Assembly (NCBI GenBank): GCA_964582875.1 | Contig: CAZOTZ010000065.1 | Location: 1-9,027 of the forward strand | Reading direction: 5' to 3' | Length of the DNA: 9,027 nt | From: JAADDV01 sp964582875 | GTDB lineage: Bacteria > Aquificota > Aquificia > Aquificales > Hydrogenothermaceae | Shown here: positions 1 to 6,718 of the stretch, in pieces | How positions within the stretch are numbered: position 1 is the stretch's first letter | How the letters are laid out: each line of letters starts with the position of its first letter | Translations under genes and position numbers: made by a program | Notes under the pieces: model-generated | The model's database searches: none | What the model saw: only the letters and a program-made list of their open reading frames with translations | What the model was told of the DNA's origin: nothing

Positions 1-1
1 A

Positions 2-46
2 AGGTTTAAATCAGTTAAAGTTAAAGTAATCCCTATAGTTAAATAA
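2..46 (+). CDS. Possible C-terminal tail of a convergent gene (partial)
   Basis: In the second plus-strand frame the first 42 bases read RFKSVKVKVIPIVK and then stop at TAA (44-46). The alternating hydrophobic and basic residues look like a terminal beta strand of a real protein, and the other two plus frames hit stops within 30 bases. The stop falls on the first bases of the hairpin at 45-66, the expected position for a gene ending at a terminator shared with leuS. With only 14 codons visible this may be chance, and no function can be assigned. Confidence 0.25.
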   Translation, partial: RFKSVKVKVIPIVK

Positions 47-66
47 GAGGCTCCAAAGAGCCTCTT
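45..66. terminator. Hairpin terminator after leuS, probably bidirectional
   Basis: There is a perfect 9-bp inverted repeat, AAGAGGCTC (45-53) and GAGCCTCTT (58-66), with a 4-base CAAA loop. It directly abuts the leuS TAA stop (69-67). Read on the minus strand, the stem is followed by ATTTAAC, a modest U-tract. Read on the plus strand, it is followed by TTTT within 65-68 and a longer T-run from about 74. It therefore could terminate both leuS and a convergent plus-strand gene entering from the left. Confidence 0.75.
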
Positions 67-1908
67 TTAAGTAGTTTTTTTCTCTTTTTTCAACTGGTTT
101 ATCTTTTCTTTTAACTCCTGTATTGATATATTCTCATCAACTCCTAAAATCTCAAGGAGTTTTTCTATTTTTATCCATTTTTTTAGAACCATTCCCTGGG
201 TCAGGAGCCTGGAGAAAGGTTCTTTAACATCAACAAGACCTATCTCTTTTAAGAATTTTGTGAAAAATCTTGAGTATAAAAGGTGTAAAACAGCGTGTTC
301 TATACCTCCAATGTATAAATCAACTGGCATCCAGTAATCTGCTTTTTCTTTAGAGAAAGGAGCTTTATCGTTGTGGGGGTCACAGTACCTCAAGAAGTAC
401 CATGAACTATCTATAAATGTATCCATTGTATCTGTTTCCCTTTTTGCAGGTTTACCACACTTTGGACATGTTGTGTTTACAAACTCTTCAACTTTTTCAA
501 GGGGATTTCCCATTCCTGTAAATTCCACATTTTCAGGGAGAACTACAGGAAGCTGTTCTTCTGGTACTGGAACAGTACCACAATCATCACAGTAAACTAT
601 TGGAATAGGTGTTCCCCAGTACCTCTGTCTTGATATATTCCAGTCTCTTAATCTGAAATTAACAGTTTTTTCCCCTATACCTTTTTTCTCAAGCTCCTGT
701 GTTATTTTTTCTTTAGCTTGGGAAGATGTCAATCCATCAAATCCATTTGAATTAATAAGGATTCCTTCTTCTTCATAAGCTTTTCCCTGATAATCCCACT
801 CTCCTTCAAAAGGTTTTATAACTGGTTTTATAGGTATGTTGTACTTTTTAGCAAACTCGTGGTCTCTTTCGTCGTGGGCTGGAACAGCCATAATAGCTCC
901 TGTTCCATATCCCCAGAGAATATAGTTTGCAGCCCATATAGGAACTTTTTCCCCGGTTAATGGATTTACTGCGTATCTACCTGTGAACACACCTTCTTTT
1001 TCTTCTACTATATTTCTGTCTTTTGTGGACATTGTCATATATTTCTGAACAAAAGCTGCAACTTCTTCTTCTTGCTGGGTTCCTTTCGCAAGCTCTAAAA
1101 CAAGAGGATGCTCAGGGGCTAAAGCCATAAATGTAACCCCAAATATTGTGTCAGGTCTTGTTGTAAACACTTCTATGTATTGGGTTGAGTTTTCCACAGG
1201 GAACTTTATAGTTGCACCTGTAGATTTACCTATCCAGTTTTTTTGCATTGTTAAAACAGCTTCAGGCCACTTCCCTTTTAACTCTTCAAGGTCATCAAGG
1301 AGAACTTCAGCGTAATCAGTTATTCTTAAAAACCAGGAAGGTATCTCTTTTTGAACAACTGGGGTATCACATCTCCAGCATCTTCCTTCTATAACCTGTT
1401 CATTTGCAAGAACCGTCATATCATGGGGACACCAGTTAACTACAGCAGATTTCCTGTAGGCTATACCTTTTTCGTACATTTTTAAAAATATCCACTGGTT
1501 CCATTTATAGTAATCAGGGGAGCATGTTGTTACTTCCCTATCCCAGTCGTAAGAAAAACCAAGTCTTTTTAACTCTTTTCTCATATAATCAATGTTTTCA
1601 TAAGTCCATTTTGCAGGGTGGACACCACTTTTTATAGCTGCATTTTCCGCAGGCATTCCAAATGCATCCCATCCCATTGGGTGAAGTGTATTTTTCCCTT
1701 TCATCCTTAGATATCTATTTACAACATCTCCTATTGCATAGTTTCTAACGTGTCCCATATGAATTCTTCCTGAAGGATAAGGAAACATTTCAAGAACATA
1801 GAATTTATCTCTGTTTTTTTCCTCTTCCTCTGTTTTGAAAATATTGTTTTCTTCCCACTGTTTAAGTAGTTTTTCTTCTATTTCTTTAAAATTGTACTCC
1901 CTTTGCAA
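67..1908 (-). CDS. leuS: Leucyl-tRNA synthetase alpha subunit (split LeuRS)
   Basis: This is the N-terminal half of class I leucyl-tRNA synthetase, which charges tRNA-Leu with leucine using ATP and edits mischarged tRNA. The 613 residues carry the HIGH signature as HMGH (50-53). Cys pairs at 160/177/180 and at 440/443/481/484 look like zinc-binding sites. The CP1 editing domain is present, with the Thr-rich TTRPDT (249-254) and GTGAIMAVPAHDERD (335-349, containing the conserved Asp346). The protein reaches LLTQGMVL (568-575), where bacterial LeuRS normally continues into KMSKS. Here it instead has a Lys/Glu-rich tail of about 38 residues and stops. KMSKS, the anticodon-binding domain and the C-terminal domain are absent, so a beta subunit must be encoded elsewhere, as in Aquifex aeolicus (alpha about 634, beta about 289 residues). 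The start is TTG, fixed by a perfect AAGGAGG five bases upstream. The gap to the upstream gene is 122 nt and holds its own candidate promoter. A recent truncation is unlikely because the tail is a clean, charged extension. Confidence 0.95.
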   Translation of the reverse strand: MQREYNFKEIEEKLLKQWEENNIFKTEEEEKNRDKFYVLEMFPYPSGRIHMGHVRNYAIGDVVNRYLRMKGKNTLHPMGWDAFGMPAENAAIKSGVHPAKWTYENIDYMRKELKRLGFSYDWDREVTTCSPDYYKWNQWIFLKMYEKGIAYRKSAVVNWCPHDMTVLANEQVIEGRCWRCDTPVVQKEIPSWFLRITDYAEVLLDDLEELKGKWPEAVLTMQKNWIGKSTGATIKFPVENSTQYIEVFTTRPDTIFGVTFMALAPEHPLVLELAKGTQQEEEVAAFVQKYMTMSTKDRNIVEEKEGVFTGRYAVNPLTGEKVPIWAANYILWGYGTGAIMAVPAHDERDHEFAKKYNIPIKPVIKPFEGEWDYQGKAYEEEGILINSNGFDGLTSSQAKEKITQELEKKGIGEKTVNFRLRDWNISRQRYWGTPIPIVYCDDCGTVPVPEEQLPVVLPENVEFTGMGNPLEKVEEFVNTTCPKCGKPAKRETDTMDTFIDSSWYFLRYCDPHNDKAPFSKEKADYWMPVDLYIGGIEHAVLHLLYSRFFTKFLKEIGLVDVKEPFSRLLTQGMVLKKWIKIEKLLEILGVDENISIQELKEKINQLKKEKKTT

Positions 1909-1913
1909 CTTTT

Positions 1914-1920
1914 CCTCCTT
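1914..1920 (-). promoter_or_regulatory. Strong ribosome binding site fixing the TTG start of leuS
   Basis: AAGGAGG on the minus strand is a complete Shine-Dalgarno sequence five bases before the TTG at 1908-1906. No in-frame ATG at the N-terminus gives a better start, and the sequence after TTG (QREYNFKEIEEKLLKQWEE) matches the usual LeuRS N-terminus. Confidence 0.85.
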
Positions 1921-1939
1921 GATACAGTCTGATTGCTAA

Positions 1940-1953
1940 GTGTAGATTTACAC
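1940..1953. repeat. Short palindrome GTGTA-N4-TACAC in the leuS leader
   Basis: This is a perfect inverted repeat with 5-base arms and a 4-base centre (gatt). It sits at the predicted start of the leuS transcript, where a repressor operator could lie. The arms are short and the surroundings AT-rich, so chance is a real possibility. No regulator is identified. Confidence 0.3.
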
Positions 1954-1959
1954 AGAACT

Positions 1960-1965
1960 ATTATA
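1960..1965 (-). promoter_or_regulatory. Candidate -10 element for leuS
   Basis: The minus strand reads TATAAT here, a perfect sigma-70-type -10 box. It would start transcription near 1953 and give a leader of about 45 nt. The -35 at proper spacing (around 1983-1988, TTCCTA) is weak, so the call rests on the -10 box and on the position between a hairpin and the leuS ribosome binding site. Confidence 0.4.
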
Positions 1966-1996
1966 GATATTTTTCAGGAGAATAGGAAATAGGGAT

Positions 1997-2025
1997 AGGG
2001 TCGCAGAACTGAGTCCTGCGACCCT
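1997..2025. terminator. GC-rich hairpin after the signalling gene; T-tract on the plus strand
   Basis: There is a perfect 10-bp inverted repeat, AGGGTCGCAG (1997-2006) and CTGCGACCCT (2016-2025). The 9-base centre is itself near-palindromic (ACTgAGT). The hairpin begins 5 nt after the TAA stop of the minus-strand signalling gene, where a terminator is expected. Read on the minus strand, however, it is followed by ATCCCTATTTCC, with no proper U-tract. Read on the plus strand it is followed by GATTTTTAG, a canonical intrinsic-terminator ending, yet no plus-strand gene lies upstream. It may act as a factor-assisted terminator or 3'-end stabiliser for the minus-strand mRNA, or end an unannotated plus-strand transcript. 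Confidence 0.6.
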
Positions 2026-2030
2026 GATTT

Positions 2031-3950
2031 TTAGTCTAATATTTTTTCTTTTCTTAGTTTTTCTGAAACAAATATTTCTGACTTTTCTATATAATCTCCC
2101 TGAGCATACTCTATTCCCAGGTCTTTTATAACTTCTAAATCCTGTGGATTTTCAATGTTCTTTGCAATTAGCTTTATTCCAAGTTCATCTGTTATTGTTT
2201 TTATGCTTTTAATAAATTTCCTTTTCCACGCACTTTCTTTTAGATTTTCTGTCAGGAACTTGGCAAGTTTTATATAAGAGATGATATCTTCATCTCCTAA
2301 ATCCATAAGGTCTTTTAATGAACTTGACCCTGTCCCAAAACTGTCTATGGCAAAGTGCAAGCCAAAACTTCTTTTAATATCTCTTATATCTTTAATATTC
2401 CTGAGAACATCATCTTCAGATACTTCAAATACAGTTCTATCTTTTATGGATATTATGTCCTGGGCTATTGTGTTTCCTATATTTTCCACTTTGTAAAGGG
2501 TGAAAGGACTTAAGTTAAGGAAAAGGACTCCTTTTTCCTGAAAAGTAGGATAAATCTCATCTTTGACTATTTTCAATACAATCTGGTCTATCAGAGCTAT
2601 ATGTCCTGTTCTGAAGGCTATATGTATAAACTTCTCTGCTTCTATATAATGTCCTTTTTTATCTTTTATTTTGGAAAGTAGCTCATAACCAATAGTATCT
2701 TTTGTGTCAAGATTTACTATAGGCTGTAGAAATGGATAGATATCTCCTTTCTTAATCGCTTCATCAAGGAGTTTTTCAAGCTCTTTATCCCCTACTGCAT
2801 ACTTAGACATATCTTTTTTCAGGTCTAATATTTTGTAATCCTTTTTTTCTGCCCTTTTTAGTTTTTCAAGTTGTATCTCAAGGGTTGATATAACTTCTTC
2901 AAAATCTTCTTCATAGTTAACTTTTTTATAGAGACTTGTTGCTATATAAGTGGCTTTAGGTGAGAAAAAAGAAGAGTATTTAGGTGTGTTTAACTTTATT
3001 GAACCTATAACATCTTTCAGGTTTTCTATAAGGATTCCTTCATCTATATCTTTCTTTATTGCTATTCCAAAAAGGTCATCTCCTAACCTTCCAACTGTAT
3101 ACTCTGCTTCAAATGTTTCCATAAAACTTTTAACCATTCTTGCTGTTCTTGCAAGAACGTTATCTCCAAATTTTGAACCGTAAATCTCATTTATATATTT
3201 GAAGTTGTCAATATCAAACAGAACAAGAACTATTTTTTCTCCATGCTCTGCTTTTTCATATATACTTTTGAGGTTTTGAAGAAACCTGTTCTTTGTTGCT
3301 ACACCTGTTGTAACGTCAATGTTGTAAATCTCTTTGAGTTTTTTATAAGCTTCAGATATCTCTTTGTTTTTTCTTTCAAGCTCCTCTTTTGTTCTTATAA
3401 AACCTGTTATATCCCTTGATATACCAAGTATGGCGATAGGTCTTCCAAGTCTATCAAACAGAGGTGTTTTAATAACATCAAAGTAAAATTTTTCTCCGTC
3501 TTTCTCAACAACTTCTATTGAATGGGAGGATTCTTTTTTCTCTAAAGCCTGCATATCACTGTATATACACTGTTTAGCTACTTCTGGTGGTAAAAACTCT
3601 ATATCGTTTTTACCTATTATTTCTTCTTTTTTATGTTGGAAAAGCTCTGCAAAAGCTTGATTTACATAAACAAACCTTAGATTAAGGTCTTTTATCCATA
3701 TAGGGTCCGGGGTTGTATCAAGTACTTTTGTGAATAAAACCTGTAATTTGTCTTTCCATTCGTTGCTTAGCCAGTTAATGTTTTTATAAATCTCATCTGA
3801 AAAAACATTCTCTTCAAGGTAAAGGGCTTCCTCAATAAGCTGTGTTACAAGTTTTGACACAGATACAGATTTTTCAACTGACAAATCTTTAAGTCTTTTT
3901 AGTAGCTGGTTATCAATTGCGATACTCAGAATCTTTTTTCTCTCCGACAT
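2031..3950 (-). CDS. RHH-like/PAS/degenerate GGDEF/degenerate EAL signalling protein
   Basis: This 639-residue predicted cytoplasmic protein has no membrane segments. Residues 4-46 fit a ribbon-helix-helix (CopG/Arc type) DNA-binding domain: a strand ILSIAID, a helix, a turn containing VSVSK, then a second helix. Residues about 72-183 form a PAS domain (DPIWIKDLNLRFVYVNQAF), followed by a charged, probably coiled-coil linker (184-207). The GGDEF domain spans about 208-377 and keeps FDIDNFKYIN (245-254). Its signature is GDDLF (290-294) instead of GGDEF, and no RxxD inhibitory site is visible. The EAL domain spans about 384-632. It keeps Glu423 (ELL), Asn479, Glu509, Asp536, Lys561, Glu600 and Gln617. 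DDFGTG has become DSFGTG (Ser537), the KxD aspartate is Ala563, and the AEGVE general-base Glu is Lys597. I infer that both cyclase and phosphodiesterase activities are lost and that the protein is a sensor or receptor. The ATG start is supported by AGAGGT about 6 nt upstream. The gene lies 55 nt after the transglutaminase gene on the same strand. The domain calls for PAS, GGDEF and EAL are firm; the RHH call and the inactivity are predictions. Confidence 0.9.
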   Translation of the reverse strand: MSERKKILSIAIDNQLLKRLKDLSVEKSVSVSKLVTQLIEEALYLEENVFSDEIYKNINWLSNEWKDKLQVLFTKVLDTTPDPIWIKDLNLRFVYVNQAFAELFQHKKEEIIGKNDIEFLPPEVAKQCIYSDMQALEKKESSHSIEVVEKDGEKFYFDVIKTPLFDRLGRPIAILGISRDITGFIRTKEELERKNKEISEAYKKLKEIYNIDVTTGVATKNRFLQNLKSIYEKAEHGEKIVLVLFDIDNFKYINEIYGSKFGDNVLARTARMVKSFMETFEAEYTVGRLGDDLFGIAIKKDIDEGILIENLKDVIGSIKLNTPKYSSFFSPKATYIATSLYKKVNYEEDFEEVISTLEIQLEKLKRAEKKDYKILDLKKDMSKYAVGDKELEKLLDEAIKKGDIYPFLQPIVNLDTKDTIGYELLSKIKDKKGHYIEAEKFIHIAFRTGHIALIDQIVLKIVKDEIYPTFQEKGVLFLNLSPFTLYKVENIGNTIAQDIISIKDRTVFEVSEDDVLRNIKDIRDIKRSFGLHFAIDSFGTGSSSLKDLMDLGDEDIISYIKLAKFLTENLKESAWKRKFIKSIKTITDELGIKLIAKNIENPQDLEVIKDLGIEYAQGDYIEKSEIFVSEKLRKEKILD

Positions 3951-3961
3951 TTCTTACCTCT

Positions 3962-3989
3962 TTTATAGTTTGTTATTAAAAATATACAA
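3962..3989 (-). promoter_or_regulatory. Candidate promoter of the signalling gene
   Basis: The minus strand shows TTGTAT (3989-3984), a 16-base spacer and TATAAA (3967-3962), a plausible sigma-70-type pair. It would start transcription only a few bases before the ribosome binding site. The whole 55-nt gap is extremely AT-rich, so chance matches are likely. No terminator hairpin lies between the transglutaminase gene and this gene, so readthrough from the upstream operon is also possible. Confidence 0.35.
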
Positions 3990-4005
3990 TATTTAATAGT
4001 TAAAT

Positions 4006-5871
4006 CTACAGTTTTTTAATTAACTGTTTTATACGTTTCTTTTTATCGGCAGTTTTTGCTTTTCCATATAGAATTTCAAGTATTTCATTTACAATAACTT
4101 CTGCTTTTTTCCTGATTCTTTCATCTTCTATCCTTCCAACAAACTCCATTATTCCTTCCTTTTCCCTTTTAACATAACCATATTTTTTAAGCTTCCGCAA
4201 AAACTTATTAACAATCAGATATGTTTCATATTTTTTATACAAAAAGTATAAAACAAACGTGAAAAATATTATTAAAATGATAATAATTTTAGCAAATAAG
4301 GGATTGAAAATTCTGAAGTTTGCGTTTGAAAAAATGCTTTTGGCTCCTTTTATTATTGAAATCTGCTTTTTAAAGTCAAAATTAATAACCATATTTATCC
4401 AGTAATAATTGATTATGTCTAAGACAGTAAGTACTTTCTGTAGACCTTTTTCTCCTTTTGAAGATACAGGTGGAGTCGGGTCAAAGGATACCCAGAAACC
4501 GTTTAGATAGGCTTCTATCCAGACATGGGCGTCTTTCTGTGAAACGATGTAATAACCACCTAACCTGTTATAGTTTCCTCCTTTATAACCTGCTACTAAC
4601 CGTGATGGTATACCGTCAAATCTCAGTAAAACTGCTGCAGCAGATGCAAAAAACTCACAGTTTCCTTTTTTTTCCTTGAAAAGAAAATCTTTAAGGGGAC
4701 TTTCTGTTGGGAGGTTTGAAATTGAGTAGGTATAATTCTTTTTAAGAAAGTTTAATATATTTTTTACTGTTTCTTCAGATGTTTTACCTTTTAAGCTGTT
4801 AGCTAAAGCTTTTATCTGGCTGTCTTCTTTTATTTTTTCAGGTAGTTGTAGGTATACAGGGCTTATTTTACCTTCAGGTTTTATAATACCACCTATCCTT
4901 GATAATACAGTGTATACCTTTCTTTTAAAACTGTTTTTTTCTTCTAAAAAAACAAAGTCAGGTTCTTTCAATGTTTTTATTCCTGTTATTTTGTATGGAA
5001 CGTTCAGTCCAAATAAGTATCTGTTAGGGGAAGGTTCTTTATATATCTTTTGAACAACAGGTAATCCGGAAATAACTGTTTCTTTTTCTTTTATTTTCTC
5101 TCTTTTCCAGATTCTCCCATCAAATCTATTTAAAGTTGTTCCCCTCCAGTAAAGAAACTGGCTGCTTATTTTTTTCATTTTTACTCTAAAAGCTACAGAT
5201 GTATCTTCCTGTATATCTGATACATCTCCTAAAGAAACTGAATCGGAAAATCCTGTTGAAACTCCTGAGGTTCTGTTTAAAAAGCTAAACAATGGGTAGT
5301 CTGTCCTTGGCAGTACTAAAAAAAGAATAACTGTTATTGGAATAGATAGAACAGGGATTAACAGTGTTCTTAACAAAACCTGAAAAAATGTATCCTTATC
5401 CAAAGAAATACTTTCTTCTTCTGTGTAGTAAGTAAGGAAAACAATTGATATAACAACCATAAAAAACAGAAGAAGGAAGAAAATAAGGAATGATAAGCTT
5501 ATGTTTAAAAGGGCTGAACCTGCTAAAAGGAAGGTAGATATTAGATAAACCTGCATAAAGTCTCTGAACTTTTTCTTTTCAAGGAGTTTAATTCCAAGTA
5601 AAACAGTAAGAAGTTCTACTACTGGTTTAACAAGGTCAGAAATTGATATGTTAGGAATGGTGATAAATACAGCTAACAGTGAAAGGGTATTTAAAAGCCA
5701 TCCTGGTACAGGGTGTTTGTCTTTTAAGTCAGAAAAGACTGCTATAAGGAAAGTGGATATAAAAAATAAGGAAAAAACTGTGTCTATGTAAGGGAAGATA
5801 GATAAAAAACCTACAAAGGCTATAGCATATGTTAAGGAAAGGACTATAAAACTAACTCTTATCTTTTCCAT
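4006..5871 (-). CDS. TgpA-like membrane-anchored transglutaminase (DUF3488 / Tgase core)
   Basis: This 621-residue membrane protein has an N-terminal block of about six or seven hydrophobic helices (roughly 8-27, 30-47, 55-72, 82-96, 108-124, 127-148, 168-188). It is followed by an extracytoplasmic region with a transglutaminase-like core. The Cys-His-Asp triad is visible as GNCEFFAS (Cys405), DAHVWIEAY (His449) and SFDPTPP (Asp464). One further helix (about 526-546) leads to a basic cytoplasmic tail of about 75 residues resembling DUF4129. The layout matches the TgpA family, whose Pseudomonas aeruginosa member is essential for growth; the natural substrate is not known. The start overlaps the DUF58 gene by 20 nt, and the ribosome binding site is weak, so translation is probably coupled. 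It is the last gene of a moxR-DUF58-tgpA trio, which suggests work on envelope or cell-wall-linked proteins under the MoxR ATPase. Length and triad look intact. Confidence 0.92.
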   Translation of the reverse strand: MEKIRVSFIVLSLTYAIAFVGFLSIFPYIDTVFSLFFISTFLIAVFSDLKDKHPVPGWLLNTLSLLAVFITIPNISISDLVKPVVELLTVLLGIKLLEKKKFRDFMQVYLISTFLLAGSALLNISLSFLIFFLLLFFMVVISIVFLTYYTEEESISLDKDTFFQVLLRTLLIPVLSIPITVILFLVLPRTDYPLFSFLNRTSGVSTGFSDSVSLGDVSDIQEDTSVAFRVKMKKISSQFLYWRGTTLNRFDGRIWKREKIKEKETVISGLPVVQKIYKEPSPNRYLFGLNVPYKITGIKTLKEPDFVFLEEKNSFKRKVYTVLSRIGGIIKPEGKISPVYLQLPEKIKEDSQIKALANSLKGKTSEETVKNILNFLKKNYTYSISNLPTESPLKDFLFKEKKGNCEFFASAAAVLLRFDGIPSRLVAGYKGGNYNRLGGYYIVSQKDAHVWIEAYLNGFWVSFDPTPPVSSKGEKGLQKVLTVLDIINYYWINMVINFDFKKQISIIKGAKSIFSNANFRIFNPLFAKIIIILIIFFTFVLYFLYKKYETYLIVNKFLRKLKKYGYVKREKEGIMEFVGRIEDERIRKKAEVIVNEILEILYGKAKTADKKKRIKQLIKKL

Positions 5872-6718
5872 AAACAGCTAACTCTTTAAGTATTTTTTGT
5901 TTATCTTTTAATCCTGAGTAGGTTTTCCCATTTATCCTGAAAATAAACTCTTTTCTCTCTTTAAAAAGTTTAAGTACTACATAAGTAAGGCAGGAAATTT
6001 TCTTTTCAAGGTTTGGTATATTTACTGAATTGAAATCTATTATATGGGATTTATAAAGGGGTTTTTCAAACTCTTTTACCTTCAGATTTTCTGATTTTGC
6101 TGAAGATTTCCAGTGAATATACTTTTTTGGAATACCTGGATAGTATTCTTTTATAGATGAGAAATCTCCTTCATAACCTATCCCTTTCCCCACCTCCCTC
6201 TCCTCTTTTTTTCCGTAAGGAGAAAAGATGTTTAGTGAGCATTTTTCAGGTTTTGGATAAACAACAACTGTTATACTTTTCTCAAAAGACAGACACCTTA
6301 CAAAAAAATTAAAAGGAAAAGGAGAACAAACTTTTATATATTTTATCTCTTTTACGCCTCTTTCCCTGAAAACTAATGAAAAATCTACTTGATGTTCACT
6401 ATCAGGTTTTATATAAGGAATAACAGATGTTTTTCCTTCAAGGTAGACCTTCAGTAAAAAAGAAGAAAAAAATCTTTTTCTGTTTTTTACAACAATTTTA
6501 AGAATAGCTGGTGTACCGGCGTAAACTTCAAAAGGAGTTTCTATGTCAACATCTATCTTAGACATATTCTTTTTTCCAAAGTAGCCTGAAACAGCCATGA
6601 AGCTAAGCATGGCTGAAACTATTAAATAAAGTAAATTATTACCAGTATTTATAGCGGCTACACCTAAAAAAATCGTGAGTATTATGTATATCCAGCCTGC
6701 TTTTGTTATCTTTATCAT
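5852..6718 (-). CDS. DUF58-family protein, short form, two N-terminal membrane helices
   Basis: This 288-residue protein has two hydrophobic helices at the N-terminus (about 9-23 and 27-46). A beta-rich domain follows (about 52-160). The DUF58 signature comes at about 180-220: GYEGDFSSIKEYYPGIPKKY followed by IHWKSSAKS. This matches the family pattern (F-x-x-(I/L)-(R/K)-E-Y-x-P-G ... I-(D/H)-W-(K/R)-x-x-A). The remaining 70 residues contain IIDFNSV where vWA-like DUF58 proteins have a metal-binding DxSxS, so a metal site is probably not kept. DUF58 proteins are regularly encoded between moxR and transglutaminase genes and are thought to work with the MoxR ATPase at the membrane; no enzyme activity is established. 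The ATG overlaps the moxR TGA by 4 nt (ATGA) and no strong ribosome binding site precedes it, which points to translational coupling. The protein is compact compared with many family members but ends at a clean stop with no sign of frameshift. Confidence 0.9.
   Translation of the reverse strand: MIKITKAGWIYIILTIFLGVAAINTGNNLLYLIVSAMLSFMAVSGYFGKKNMSKIDVDIETPFEVYAGTPAILKIVVKNRKRFFSSFLLKVYLEGKTSVIPYIKPDSEHQVDFSLVFRERGVKEIKYIKVCSPFPFNFFVRCLSFEKSITVVVYPKPEKCSLNIFSPYGKKEEREVGKGIGYEGDFSSIKEYYPGIPKKYIHWKSSAKSENLKVKEFEKPLYKSHIIDFNSVNIPNLEKKISCLTYVVLKLFKERKEFIFRINGKTYSGLKDKQKILKELAVYGKDKS

Noticed and set aside
371..595. Plus-strand open frame of 74 codons inside leuS
   Set aside because: It lies wholly opposite conserved LeuRS codons, has no ribosome binding site and reads as low-quality protein. 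It is a shadow frame. The same applies to plus-strand frames at 2281-2496, 2950-3183, 4458-4679 and 8102-8320.
3975..3997. AT-rich imperfect inverted repeat upstream of the signalling gene
   Set aside because: The arms are almost only A and T and need a bulge to pair. Such matches are expected by chance in a 55-nt AT-rich gap.
4001..4010. The 10-mer TAAATCTACA here matches the reverse complement of 1941-1950 in the leuS leader
   Set aside because: This copy includes the stop codon of the transglutaminase gene and lacks the palindromic partner arm, so it is probably coincidence in AT-rich DNA.
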